Part shown: positions 1-10,143 of the stretch, piece by piece
How the letters are laid out: the number at the start of each line of letters is the position of its first letter
Numbering within the stretch: the first letter of the stretch is position 1
Source: Microdochium bolleyi
Lineage: Eukaryota; Ascomycota; Sordariomycetes; Xylariales; Microdochiaceae
Assembly: GCA_001566295.1 (NCBI GenBank)
Contig: KQ964266.1
Coordinates: 62,001 to 126,000, forward strand
Direction of reading: 5' to 3'
DNA: 64,000 bases
The notes under the pieces: model-generated
The model's input: only the letters and a program-made list of their open reading frames with translations
What the model was told of the DNA's origin: nothing
The model's database searches: none
Translations under genes and position numbers: made by a program

Positions 1-2394
1 CTTCATTGACTCGAAGTGCTTCTGGAAATGGCCGCTGATGTCTTCGTCGCCCATCGCTGCTGAGGCGCGCGGGGGCGGCGATGTCGGTCGGAGGATTAAC
101 TCTCCTGATACGCCCCCCTCCTGCTCCTCTTCAACACCCCCCGGCAGAGCAGCGAACGTCACGCGGCGCTTCGTACCAAGGGTTGCTCGTCGTGGTGTGT
201 TGTTGGACAGAATGCCTCGTAGCTGGCCAGTAGACCTGCGGCTGTAGGACTTGCGTGAAGCACGACGCTGAGGCGATGGCGTATTGAATCGAGAGAAAGA
301 CTTCAAGCCAAAGCTAGCGACAGGGCATTCGGCCGGCGGAGGTGTACCCTGAGGGCTCCCTTGTGGCAACTGGATTATCTCGCGTTCTTCGGCAGCTTCG
401 AGCAAATTGCCTGCGATGGTGCTTTGAAGCTCAACTTGAGGAGCTAAATTAGAATGGTCGTAGGCGTTCCAAGCACTCTGATGGGAGGGTTCGAGGAAAG
501 ACACCTCGCCAGCTGTACTTGCGAGATCTGCCCGTGGCGGTTCCGAGCATGGATCTGGCTGCTGCACCTGTTCCGCTGTTTCGACAGCCATCGTTGCAAG
601 TGGCAAAGAGCGCATTGCATCGTGGCCGATGTCCTGCTTAGTTTCGTCACCTCTTGCGCCTCCCGTCGCAACAAGCAGACCATCATATTCCTTCAACTGG
701 CCGGTTGCCAAGCAGGCTGCATCCCGCTGCGGTGTTACCTGCTGTGCGGGACTCTGCGTTGACCTAGAGAAGTGACTAGCAGCAAAAGCTATTGTCCGGA
801 AGGCTGTGCGATTCGTGTCCGATATGCGGCTTAGGCACCGAGACTGATGGTCGAGCTCCATGGCCTCCAGGCCGAAAGAGTCTGTCACTTCGGGGTGGGA
901 CTCTGTAACAACAGGCGTTTCAACCAATTCTTGCTGAACATTGCCAGTTGCGGGTTCCGTATCGTACGAGTTGTCCTCGTCTGCAGCCGTTGGAGTTTTT
1001 CTGCTAATATTCGCGGTCAATGTAGCATGCTCGTTGTGCTCTGTGGTGCTGGGAGAAGCAGTTGCAGTGTCGTGCTGCTGTTTGGACGCGTCCGCATAGA
1101 GGCAACCGGTATGTTTACCATGCTCAGGCTCCTCGACTTTGACAACCACAGAGTGATTGCACTCATCTTGCAGCGTTTCTGAGTTGGGGGTGATTGGCTT
1201 CTCGTCAGAAACGTTAGTCGGGTCTTGGGGTTGGGCAGATTCATCCGGGTGATGTGAAGACTCTGGTGTTTCCGTCTGGATGAGTGGCTGGGCGCTGATT
1301 TGAGCTTCACCATCGTCCGCTGATACTTTCCGAAGCCGGCGAGGTCTAACGTGGAAGCTGCTGTCTTGTTGAGTCTCCGAGCCACGTTCTGCTCTGTCTT
1401 TGTTGCATGTTGTTTCACTCGGAAGAACCTGGTCCGTATTGGTTGTGCGTTGTATCATGTGATTCGTTCGCAGATGACAATCAGAGACCGATAGTGCTTC
1501 ATACTGAGCCTCCTGCACAGCATCCACGGGCCGAGGATCAGCTATTGACGATGGGGTCGTCAGCTCAAAGCTGCGGCTCTTCAAAAGAGACGAGGCTTCG
1601 TGGCGGCGAAGGCGACTTGACGGAATCGTTCGTTGGTGCAGAGAGGTCGGGTCTGAAACACTTCTGAGTATTGTGGGAGGCTCATCGGCTGTGCCAGCTG
1701 AGCCATCCCGCATTACGTCGGGACGTTTGCGCTTCAAGGGGGTCTTCTTCAACCACTGATTGTCTGACGGTGTACTATCTTCTGCTCGAGACTGTTGTCG
1801 ATCCTGATCAGGCTCCTTCGTGCGCGGATTCCAGAAGTCTACATCGTCGTCGGGTAGGCCTCTCTCGACATTATCGGCCCAGACCTGTATTTGCGTCCTT
1901 TTGTCGACATGTATGTGTGTATCCGGCGTTGCAGGATGGGCCCGAGCAGAATACGCCGACAACGGGCCGATAACCTGAAGGAAGCTCTGCTGGGAGACCA
2001 TCGATGCCGAGGTTGTCTCCTGATGGCTCTCTTGAATCACAGCTGTGAGCCGGCTGTTGGCTACGGGGTGATGTCTACCCTCATGCACCGTTTTGTTGCC
2101 GCCAGAGCTGGATTTGCTGGAGGCTTTGGGCAGCCAAGGGTTCACCCATCCTGAGCTTGCTTCGAATGGCCCTTTAAGTCTGGCGGAAAGGAGTCGCGGC
2201 CGCTCGCCCCGTAGAAATTGCTGACCCGCTGCTTCGTAGCGCTGCCTCTTTGCTAAGCGTGCGGAGCTATCGAGCTCTTGATCGGAGTCGTAACAGATAA
2301 CATCGTCGGGATGTGTCGGGCTCGGAGCAGCACAGTACAGAGGTTCATCGACCAGCTGTGTCAGCCTCCATGTGTCGAGCTTGTGTGCACTCAT
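1..2394 (-). CDS. Large disordered protein resembling fungal 'protamine P1-like' proteins, 3' end cut by window edge
   Basis: The minus strand is open with no stop from an ATG at 2394 to base 1, giving 798 codons with the C terminus off the left edge. Upstream the frame holds no other ATG before a stop at 2776-2778, so 2394 is the chosen start. The N terminus contains DEPLYCAAPSP (about residues 18-28), an acidic stretch, KRQRYEAAGQQFL, then ARLKGPF and SGWVNPWLPK (about residues 72-92). The rest is rich in Ser, Thr, Pro, Gln, Glu and Asp, with basic patches such as LKKTPLKRKR. I recall this N-terminal pattern from filamentous-fungal proteins that databases label 'protamine P1'; that name is probably an artefact of low-complexity matching. 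Nuclear localisation is an inference from the basic patches. No enzymatic motif is visible. It is divergent with the Cdc11-like gene at 3363. Confidence 0.72.
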   Translation of the reverse strand, partial: MSAHKLDTWRLTQLVDEPLYCAAPSPTHPDDVICYDSDQELDSSARLAKRQRYEAAGQQFLRGERPRLLSARLKGPFEASSGWVNPWLPKASSKSSSGGNKTVHEGRHHPVANSRLTAVIQESHQETTSASMVSQQSFLQVIGPLSAYSARAHPATPDTHIHVDKRTQIQVWADNVERGLPDDDVDFWNPRTKEPDQDRQQSRAEDSTPSDNQWLKKTPLKRKRPDVMRDGSAGTADEPPTILRSVSDPTSLHQRTIPSSRLRRHEASSLLKSRSFELTTPSSIADPRPVDAVQEAQYEALSVSDCHLRTNHMIQRTTNTDQVLPSETTCNKDRAERGSETQQDSSFHVRPRRLRKVSADDGEAQISAQPLIQTETPESSHHPDESAQPQDPTNVSDEKPITPNSETLQDECNHSVVVKVEEPEHGKHTGCLYADASKQQHDTATASPSTTEHNEHATLTANISRKTPTAADEDNSYDTEPATGNVQQELVETPVVTESHPEVTDSFGLEAMELDHQSRCLSRISDTNRTAFRTIAFAASHFSRSTQSPAQQVTPQRDAACLATGQLKEYDGLLVATGGARGDETKQDIGHDAMRSLPLATMAVETAEQVQQPDPCSEPPRADLASTAGEVSFLEPSHQSAWNAYDHSNLAPQVELQSTIAGNLLEAAEEREIIQLPQGSPQGTPPPAECPVASFGLKSFSRFNTPSPQRRASRKSYSRRSTGQLRGILSNNTPRRATLGTKRRVTFAALPGGVEEEQEGGVSGELILRPTSPPPRASAAMGDEDISGHFQKHFESMK

Positions 2395-3362
2395 GATGAG
2401 CAGTGGGCCAGCATAGAGCTCGCGCGAAGTGCATGCCTTATTGCCAAGCGCCACTCTATATGGCGTCGGATGCTCAGTGGCAGAGTGAGAACCTAGCCAT
2501 GGGAGGTTCGAGATCGTGCAGCAGTGTGTCGTGGGCGGTGCGTGCTGGGTGGTCTTGAAGCGAGAAGAAACCAAGGACTGGTCGAGGTGTTTGCAAGGTG
2601 GAGGACTCCTGTGGCCAGCCTGAGCCCTTGCATAACTGCAGTTGGATGTGCTCGAAGCGAGGCTGCTCACAATCAGATGCACGGAAGGCTGGGCCCACCT
2701 GCATGAATGGCCATGGGCCCTCCCTCCAGACGCGTTTCTCGACTGCAGCGGCACGCGACAGGCGTCGCTTTCGTGTTAATTGATTCTGCGCCACAGCTGG
2801 GCGGTGTGGCTTGGCTGCTCGTGCCCATGTCGGCGGGAGGGGCCGTGTTGTCGAGGCAACGCCGGTATCGCGCAGGGGCCGTTGTGTAATGTTTACTGTG
2901 TGCAGGGCCGCCCCACCCGGGCTCTGTGCGCGTCGTGCCTCCCCGGACCTGGGGGAAGCTCGACCGACCGGTTTGGCCCCAAGCCTCTGTCGTGGATCGC
3001 AACCAGCGGACTAGGATAATATTGGCTCTGACGCACTTACTCGTGGGTACCGACTCCCGCCTTGGAGCGTCTAAACATCTTGACGACATTTTCAGCCGAA
3101 ACCTCGCGATGCCCCAGCGCAACCACACCGCACATCATCGATCATGAGCATTCGGCTATCTCTTTGCCTTGTTTTCCTGGTCCGCGCTACGACCACTTCC
3201 GCCTTGCCTTGATTTACATGTTTACGATATTCACGCCTGAGCATCCGCATAAACACCCCGCTACAATTGAGGTAGACTGCTCCAGAGCCTTACACGAACT
3301 TCGCGACCCACGATCTTGACCACCACCTGTTCGACGCGCCTCGCACCGCCTTCGCCAGCGAC
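2395..3362. promoter_or_regulatory. Divergent intergenic/promoter region
   Basis: This 968-bp stretch separates the start codons of the minus-strand disordered-protein gene and the plus-strand cdc11-like gene, so it should hold both promoters. One perfect MluI cell-cycle-box core (ACGCGT) lies at 2730-2735. That hexamer occurs about ten times in the window, so a single copy is weak evidence. Short ORFs here have no protein-like composition. Confidence 0.5.
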
Positions 3363-6300
3363 ATGGCGCAGCACGCCTGGCTCGACTCTCTCTCGGAGGA
3401 CTGGGTCTCACAACCTCGCTCCAACGAGTCCCAGGCTGAACTAGAGCCATTCTCGAGCCCCGGGTCAGAAGCCAGACAGGCCTCGCGCGATCGAGCGAGC
3501 CGCATCCCGAGACCGAGCGCGGCCTCCAAGCTGCCCGTGTCTCTCCATACCAACGCGCTCAACGAGCGAAGCGCCAGCGAAATCAATGTCGACATCACAT
3601 GCCGCAGCCCTCCCAACGCATCACGAGACGCCAAGAACAATGGAGTTCACGATGGGGCGCGATCAACCTCCGTGTCATCAAGTGCTTCCGTTGTCCACAA
3701 CACAGTCCACCACAATACCGCTGGTGGCTCCCCTCTCAAGGGCGCAGACAGTGTGCCTGAGTGGAAGAGGCGGCTCGTATATGGTGAGCTACCATATGGA
3801 GAGTCGAAAGACCTCTTCAGCTCAGCAGGTAATGGCCTAGAGGACATGTTCAGGCCACCAACGACCGCTGAGCCGGTGGAGGACCAGTCTCAGGAAGAGT
3901 TGTCAACTATGAACGACATGACGCTGCCATCCAGCCCTCCACCTTACCGACAACGAGCATATATCGCTACCGAGCAACGCGATTCGCCGAACGACCTCAG
4001 CGAGGCAGCGGTCAGTGATGCAGAGTCTTCCGGCAGCGTCCGAGTGTCTCACAAGACAGCAACCAATGACAGCTCCAAGAGCGACCAGAAGACCTCCAGT
4101 GCCGACATGGATAGTTCCTTCACATCTATATGTGCGAGGCCGAGGAGTAAGCCGACACGATTCGTTAGCGGTGCGAGCGGTCATAGTGTGATCCAACATG
4201 AAGGCCTCAGCCCCATACTGCTGTCTCGTCACGATGGCACACAAGGAAGATACACCTATGCTCCTTTGGACGCGACAGCAGACCAACTGAAGAAACGATT
4301 AGAAAAGTTGAGGAGGAACCAATTGGTTCTGGACAACGATCCACAAGAATCCGCCGTGGGGATGCTCGACGTCAACCCTGGAGGTGCTGCAGCAGGAGAG
4401 TTCAACACCACCGACGAGTATATTAAAAGCGGAGGGTTCTTGAATGTCAAACGGGGTGGCAGGTCAGCCGAAGGCTCATTCCGCACACGCCCACTCACTC
4501 CACCTTCAAACACCGACACTTCAGAAATGCTTCCGGAATCCTCCCTGCAAGCAAGCACTCCCAAGCAGTTCCCAACTATGAGAACGGACTGGATGGCTTC
4601 GACAAATACCGAGACCGAGCCTGATAGACCATCAACCCCAGACCATACCCAGGACACGAGAAACGGTGCAACAAAGGTACAGCATGGCGCCAGTCAGAGC
4701 ACGAGCCCCCTCAAACTGTTTGGCCCATACGACACGTTCACAAATCAGACGCTACTCAGACGAATCAGCCAATTCGAAGACCCTATGTCAGACAGCCCCT
4801 CGCGACCGGGCAGCATAGACGAGGATCATGTTCAGATTGTGGCTGAGAGGCAGCATCCTGAAGTGGAGGCGCAGAGCGAAGCGAAATCATCCAAGAACAA
4901 ACCAACCCGTGCAGACCAGGAAAATGCACCTGCCAACATATTTGGAGCGGGCGAGATGGATGGCTTTGAGTTCAGCGAAGATGTATCGTTCTCGCGTGAG
5001 CCGTCGATCGTGACAAACAAGGAGAACATTGACCCGACACGGAGGCCTAGCATCCAAGAGAATCCTATCAGGTTCAACATACACGAAGACCTTCCTTTTG
5101 AGACAGACTCCTTGGCTGTTGGGAAACACCGAAATCGATCGAACACTGCAGAATCATTGCGGTACGGCAGGCAGCCATCTTGGAGCTCTCATGCACGACG
5201 CTCGCGAAATTCGTCCGGCCTTGGTGGGCTGAGCCAGGCACTTCTATCAACGCCAAAACGGGAAAGCTCGGAAGGCAAACGTCCTAGAACATCACCGTCC
5301 AAAGACCCAACACCCAAGCGCCGCAGAACATTGCACAAATCAGACGTGGCGTTCGGCCTCGTGGACCTTGCAGGTGAATATGAGTTGGTTCATAAATCTC
5401 ATGATGATCTACAAGACGCGGTTGGCAGAAAACGGAAGACAGCAACCCCTTTGGCGGGTCAGCTGTCCATCAATCCCACCATTTCTGCACTTCGCCAGAC
5501 CGTGCGACCTCGATCTCCCACACCTAGTCAGAGAAACTCGGCCGTCAAGGACAGGCGCCCGCTCGAAGAGGTGGAGTATGACATCGATGCAGAAGAGCCT
5601 CGATCCGATCTTGGCAAGAATGCCAACAGAACGCCAGACTGGAACCAAGATGCGTCAAGGAAAACCTCGATGAAAACTCAGGACTTCTGGGATCAGGCGA
5701 ACGAGATTATGGCTATGATTCGCAACAAGGCGAGACCGAAGACCAGCCTCGATAGTGTTGAAGAATCGGAAATTGAGCATGGGATCAAGTCACCGCTCGA
5801 GGACACAGTCGAGGACGATGATTCTTATCAGTCGACTGAGGAGCCATTCTCACGCCCTCCTAGCCGTGACGGCCGCCCTTTGGCTCGAATGCCACTCCGA
5901 CAGGAGGACCCCGAGCTCGCGGACAGGCTTAAGCAATACGCGGAGTTGAGCGACCTTGGTGAGCTCGTCAGCCTGTCTATGGGACGAATCAAGGAAGTCA
6001 ATCACGAGTTCAACATGGCCAAGGAATCCATTGATCAGAGCTTGCGAGACACAGCATCGCGGACCTTCTCATCGCCTGGCCCTGACTTCATCAGCGACTT
6101 GCCCAATGTTCGCCTCTCACACAACCCTGATGGCCCAGTGGCACCGTATGGAGAAGAGCGGCCGCTTTCCGGGGGGTCTTTCGGGTCTGGCGTTTCTAGT
6201 GACCGATCGTATCCTAGTGGCTCGTCGCGGAATTCGGACTCTCGAAGATTGATTGCCCCTGATGCTGTGACACAGCTGATCGGTGATCAAGTGGGCAACA

Positions 6301-8867
6301 TGATCTTTGATAAAGGCAAGCATGCTTGGATGAAGGTCAAGACGCCCAAGCCTGTGGTCAAAGTCATCAATGTACTCCCGTCTGACGACAGCGAGGAGGA
6401 TCCTTTCGCGAGCATTCCCGATCTATCCGTGGACATGACTAAAGAGAAGGAAAATCTCCTCGGCCTGTCCGCCGGATCGCGCCCATCTGACATGGACGAC
6501 CAAGACCTAGGTCTGGAGTTCCCGCAACTACCCTTGACAGACGAGCAGGGTACCCAGACACCTACATGTGATGGCAGCCCCTTTTCGAGCCGTCAAGCCA
6601 TGCCTAACGACATTCATGGGGAAAGCCCTATGGCCGAAGACGAGACTGTCGAGCACGAGATCACCATTGACGAAGATCGGATCAGCAAACCTCCCTCCAC
6701 TCGTCGACGCAACCTGACAATCACCTTTTCGTCGCCGATTGCCTCAATCATACGAGATTTACCAGCGTTAGACGATGATACCCTGGGCATGGACCCTATC
6801 GAATTGACTGAAGCTATTCGTGAAACTACAGCTGAACTTGGTTTGAACCACGCAGAAGCGAGTGGACACCATGATCACAACACAGGTGGCAAGTCTCAAT
6901 CAAGATCGAGAAGTCAGTCTCGCGGTCCAGCCCGGACTCTCTCTGTCCGTGGCAGGGCTTTCATCACTCGACCCGTTTCCCGGATCGATGAGCATGACGA
7001 AAGCTCCTCAGACGCTTCGGTTTGCGCCGAGGAACGCCAATTGAGCATACTTCCCGACTTAAGCCTGGCTGGCGGCGACTCTGATAATCATCAAGGATCG
7101 TCATTAGAGGTTGCGCTGACTCCGGCAGCAAGCAGGAGGGCCTCGATCTCGGTCACGCCTGCGATTGCGAAGCACGTCGGGACACTGTCGTTGAGCCCTC
7201 TGTCCGAGTTCACAATGCTCCAAGCAGATCAGTCTTGCGCTTTGGAGATCAGCTACGTCGTCGAGGACCAGTACCTCGTGACAGGTAACCGGACCAAGAA
7301 GACTCTTTCAAAGGCAATCAGGAGCCTGGTCGAGAAGATCACAGAAGTCGAGCCTTTCGAGCCAGACTGGCAAGGCATGCAGGAGCTGGACATCAGCGAC
7401 AAGAATCTCGCTTCACTGCACATGCTCGATGAATTTTGTGCTGGCGTTGTTACCCTCGAGGCTTCTAACAACAGTATAAGGCATCTCGAAGGTGTGCCAG
7501 GTGGAGTGAGGAACCTCCGCATTGCACACAATCAATTGTCCGAGTTGACAGCATGGGGTCACTTGATGAACCTCCAATATGTCGATGTCTCTAACAACAG
7601 CCTCACCAGCTTGATCGCCTTCAAGGAACTGGTGCACCTGCGAAACCTGCGAGCAGACAACAACCAGATCACGAGTCTGCAAGGCATTTGTCACCATGAC
7701 ACCTTGCAAGTGCTGCGGGCCCGTGGCAATCTGATTGAGTCCGTAGACTTTGAAGGTGCGACGCTCGATCGCCTCACGGAGCTTGACCTGGAGCACAACC
7801 ACATTGAGTCGATCCGCAATATCGAGCAGCTACCATCTTTGACATCGTTGAATCTGCAGCACAATCGACTGGCCGAGATATCGGTGTCTCCGGGCACCAC
7901 TACGGAGACTGTCCGCTTTCTGAAAGTGTCCGACAATCGCATCACCTCACTCAACTTAGCTGGCTTCCCCTCGATTCGCCTTCTCCACGCGGACCGCAAT
8001 CAAATCACTGCAGTCAATGGAGGCTCGCGGTGTCGCCGGCTTGACAGCCTTTCTCTGCGTGAGCAGAGGATCGAGGGCCACCTGGACACGAGATTCTTGG
8101 CGGAAGTCTACGAGATCCGCAAACTCTTCCTCTCGGGCAATCTCCTTGGCGACTTCGATCCATCTGTGGATTTCCTGAACCTGCAGTATTTGGAGCTAGC
8201 GAACTGCGGCCTTCAGAGCCTCCCCGAGAATCTTGGACAGCTGATGCCGAACGTGCGAGTGTTGAACCTCAACTTCAACGCACTCAATGACCTCTCACCC
8301 CTGCGATTCATCCCTAGGCTCAAGAAACTATCAGCTGCAGGCAACAGGCTTGCCGAAGCCGGCCAAGTCGCTAACGCCCTGGCTGAGTTTCCGCACCTGT
8401 CAAAGCTGGATCTCAGGGACAATCCCACAACACTTGGATTCTACCCCCCATTGCAGACACTTGTCTACGTCGATGAGAATGGGGAAAAGCCGTTCGATCC
8501 ATTTGTTTTGCCAGAGGGCAATATCGAGCGGGACAGCCAGTTCCTGACCAGGCTCGACACTGGGACAAAGATGCGAAGACGGCTGTACGAGATGGTCGTC
8601 CTCGGCCACTGCCAGAGGTTGAAGTCCCTGGATGGCTTGGCTGTGTCCAGATCAGAAATCGCCAAAAAAGATGCCACCTGGAGCGCCCTGAGCAAGGCTG
8701 GCGTTCTCGGGAAGAGCATGGCTCCTGGCGCAACTGAGGCCACGCTGTCGGAGGAATACGACCTTCCGGAGCAGTCCATCGAACGCGACGACACGCGGGA
8801 CCCGGTCAAGGTTCGCAATTTTGACTTGCCGCATAGGCCAGTGACGCCAGTGAAGCAGCAGTCATGA
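3363..8867 (+). CDS. cdc11: Cdc11/Nud1-like leucine-rich-repeat septation/mitotic-exit scaffold
   Basis: A single uninterrupted ORF of 1834 codons begins at an ATG (3363). The opening motif MAQHAWLDSLSEDWVSQPR is characteristic of fungal Cdc11/Nud1 orthologues. The first ~1300 residues are disordered and rich in Ser, Pro, Asp and Glu, with many SP/TP dipeptides suited to CDK or polo phosphorylation and a basic SPSKDPTPKRRRT patch. Residues about 1340-1700 form a run of 10-12 leucine-rich repeats (LxxLxxLDLxHNxI type), followed by a capping segment and a short disordered tail. In the known family this protein sits at the outer spindle pole body and anchors the septation initiation (SIN) or mitotic exit network. 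The A. nidulans orthologue is SEPK. No intron is needed. Assignment rests on the N-terminal signature plus architecture and length. Confidence 0.88.
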   Translation: MAQHAWLDSLSEDWVSQPRSNESQAELEPFSSPGSEARQASRDRASRIPRPSAASKLPVSLHTNALNERSASEINVDITCRSPPNASRDAKNNGVHDGARSTSVSSSASVVHNTVHHNTAGGSPLKGADSVPEWKRRLVYGELPYGESKDLFSSAGNGLEDMFRPPTTAEPVEDQSQEELSTMNDMTLPSSPPPYRQRAYIATEQRDSPNDLSEAAVSDAESSGSVRVSHKTATNDSSKSDQKTSSADMDSSFTSICARPRSKPTRFVSGASGHSVIQHEGLSPILLSRHDGTQGRYTYAPLDATADQLKKRLEKLRRNQLVLDNDPQESAVGMLDVNPGGAAAGEFNTTDEYIKSGGFLNVKRGGRSAEGSFRTRPLTPPSNTDTSEMLPESSLQASTPKQFPTMRTDWMASTNTETEPDRPSTPDHTQDTRNGATKVQHGASQSTSPLKLFGPYDTFTNQTLLRRISQFEDPMSDSPSRPGSIDEDHVQIVAERQHPEVEAQSEAKSSKNKPTRADQENAPANIFGAGEMDGFEFSEDVSFSREPSIVTNKENIDPTRRPSIQENPIRFNIHEDLPFETDSLAVGKHRNRSNTAESLRYGRQPSWSSHARRSRNSSGLGGLSQALLSTPKRESSEGKRPRTSPSKDPTPKRRRTLHKSDVAFGLVDLAGEYELVHKSHDDLQDAVGRKRKTATPLAGQLSINPTISALRQTVRPRSPTPSQRNSAVKDRRPLEEVEYDIDAEEPRSDLGKNANRTPDWNQDASRKTSMKTQDFWDQANEIMAMIRNKARPKTSLDSVEESEIEHGIKSPLEDTVEDDDSYQSTEEPFSRPPSRDGRPLARMPLRQEDPELADRLKQYAELSDLGELVSLSMGRIKEVNHEFNMAKESIDQSLRDTASRTFSSPGPDFISDLPNVRLSHNPDGPVAPYGEERPLSGGSFGSGVSSDRSYPSGSSRNSDSRRLIAPDAVTQLIGDQVGNMIFDKGKHAWMKVKTPKPVVKVINVLPSDDSEEDPFASIPDLSVDMTKEKENLLGLSAGSRPSDMDDQDLGLEFPQLPLTDEQGTQTPTCDGSPFSSRQAMPNDIHGESPMAEDETVEHEITIDEDRISKPPSTRRRNLTITFSSPIASIIRDLPALDDDTLGMDPIELTEAIRETTAELGLNHAEASGHHDHNTGGKSQSRSRSQSRGPARTLSVRGRAFITRPVSRIDEHDESSSDASVCAEERQLSILPDLSLAGGDSDNHQGSSLEVALTPAASRRASISVTPAIAKHVGTLSLSPLSEFTMLQADQSCALEISYVVEDQYLVTGNRTKKTLSKAIRSLVEKITEVEPFEPDWQGMQELDISDKNLASLHMLDEFCAGVVTLEASNNSIRHLEGVPGGVRNLRIAHNQLSELTAWGHLMNLQYVDVSNNSLTSLIAFKELVHLRNLRADNNQITSLQGICHHDTLQVLRARGNLIESVDFEGATLDRLTELDLEHNHIESIRNIEQLPSLTSLNLQHNRLAEISVSPGTTTETVRFLKVSDNRITSLNLAGFPSIRLLHADRNQITAVNGGSRCRRLDSLSLREQRIEGHLDTRFLAEVYEIRKLFLSGNLLGDFDPSVDFLNLQYLELANCGLQSLPENLGQLMPNVRVLNLNFNALNDLSPLRFIPRLKKLSAAGNRLAEAGQVANALAEFPHLSKLDLRDNPTTLGFYPPLQTLVYVDENGEKPFDPFVLPEGNIERDSQFLTRLDTGTKMRRRLYEMVVLGHCQRLKSLDGLAVSRSEIAKKDATWSALSKAGVLGKSMAPGATEATLSEEYDLPEQSIERDDTRDPVKVRNFDLPHRPVTPVKQQS

Positions 8868-10089
8868 AGTTGTAGCTGGTGTACAACACCACGAATGGAC
8901 ATGGGGAGCACGGCGGCGTTATGATTTACGTATGATTGTATTACTTGTCACTCAGCATTTGGATCATGCACGGCGTTTGGTACGGGCTTGGTTTGGTAGT
9001 CGGGATCCTACCAGGGGGAAAGGGAACAGCACCGTCCGTCACGTCAGTGGTCATTCTCGGCGTATTCCTTGTATTCAAAGGGGGGGTTCGGGTCAGCGAG
9101 CAAGCATATGGGTATTTCTACACTGGAAGGGCATGGCGTTTTGTATCAAATTCTTTCTGCAGCCTTTTTTATTGGGTTTATAATGGACATGGGCTTATGA
9201 GAGAGAGACGAACGGTTGCTGCTTCCCTTTTCTGAGGGCGAGAGCTCGTGGTGCTCATGCTGTGCGACTTTTGACTGTCCAAGCCCAGGCAACGTTCAAT
9301 CTTCTCCATCCCGTATGGCGGTCCCCAGCACAGCCACCCATCTCGGCAATCCCTGCGACAGATCGAGGATCAACGATAGTCATCACTCGCAAGGGGCCGT
9401 GCGTGACTTTTTATTCATCTGCTCACGCGGCCCCCAATCCTACCTAAGTACCTACCGTCTATCGTGTCTTGTCTGTCACCGTCCCCCTGCTCCCGGCTTA
9501 GGGCACAACCTCGGGGGAATTGCATGTCAACGCCAGGGCCCAGCACTTCCACACACGGGTCTACATTCTGATGCGGTGTGTCCCACGGCGTCACTTTTTC
9601 CCCCTCATGCAAGCCTCTGGCCCTGGTTGCTTTGTCTCCGCGACAATTGCCGGCCCCCCCAGGGGTGCATGCGGCATGCGGGACCCCAGGACGGGACAGG
9701 AGCAGGGGAGGGGAGAGGAGGGCAGATCCGCCGGCGATGGCACTCTCTGTCTGGATCATTGGCGTGTTGTCCTGTATGTAGGTAGGTAGCTACTGCGTGA
9801 TCTGCGTGCCCGCCGGTCGCCTGATGAACTCCGTCCGTCTCCAGCCGTCCCTGGTCCGGACCTGCCGCAGATGCCGTTATCATCATCTCCCGGGTCCTGC
9901 CGGAGATCTTACGTATGTAGTGTATGTCCACGCACGGATGCCGGAGGAAGCCCTTGAAGATCACCATCACAGACACTACCTACGTAGATCTCCAACCCGC
10001 GTGCGCGTCATCGGCCGCGCAGTATACTTGTTAGCTGCTGGTGGCCTACCGTAGCATCGGTGCAACCCGTGATGCCCTGTTTCATCCCG

Positions 10090-10143
10090 CACGCACACAT
10101 ACACATACACATGCACACACGCACACATGCACGTACGCACACA
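10090..10143. repeat. CA-rich microsatellite
   Basis: Imperfect alternation of ACAC, ATAC and GCAC units (acacatacacatgcacac type) over about 54 bp, inside the gene-poor region. Confidence 0.85.

Noticed and set aside
8936..9235. Hydrophobic 99-codon ORF after cdc11
   Set aside because: It lies in the presumed cdc11 3' UTR, overlaps another frame and has no recognisable family. Hydrophobicity alone is expected from T-rich UTR sequence.
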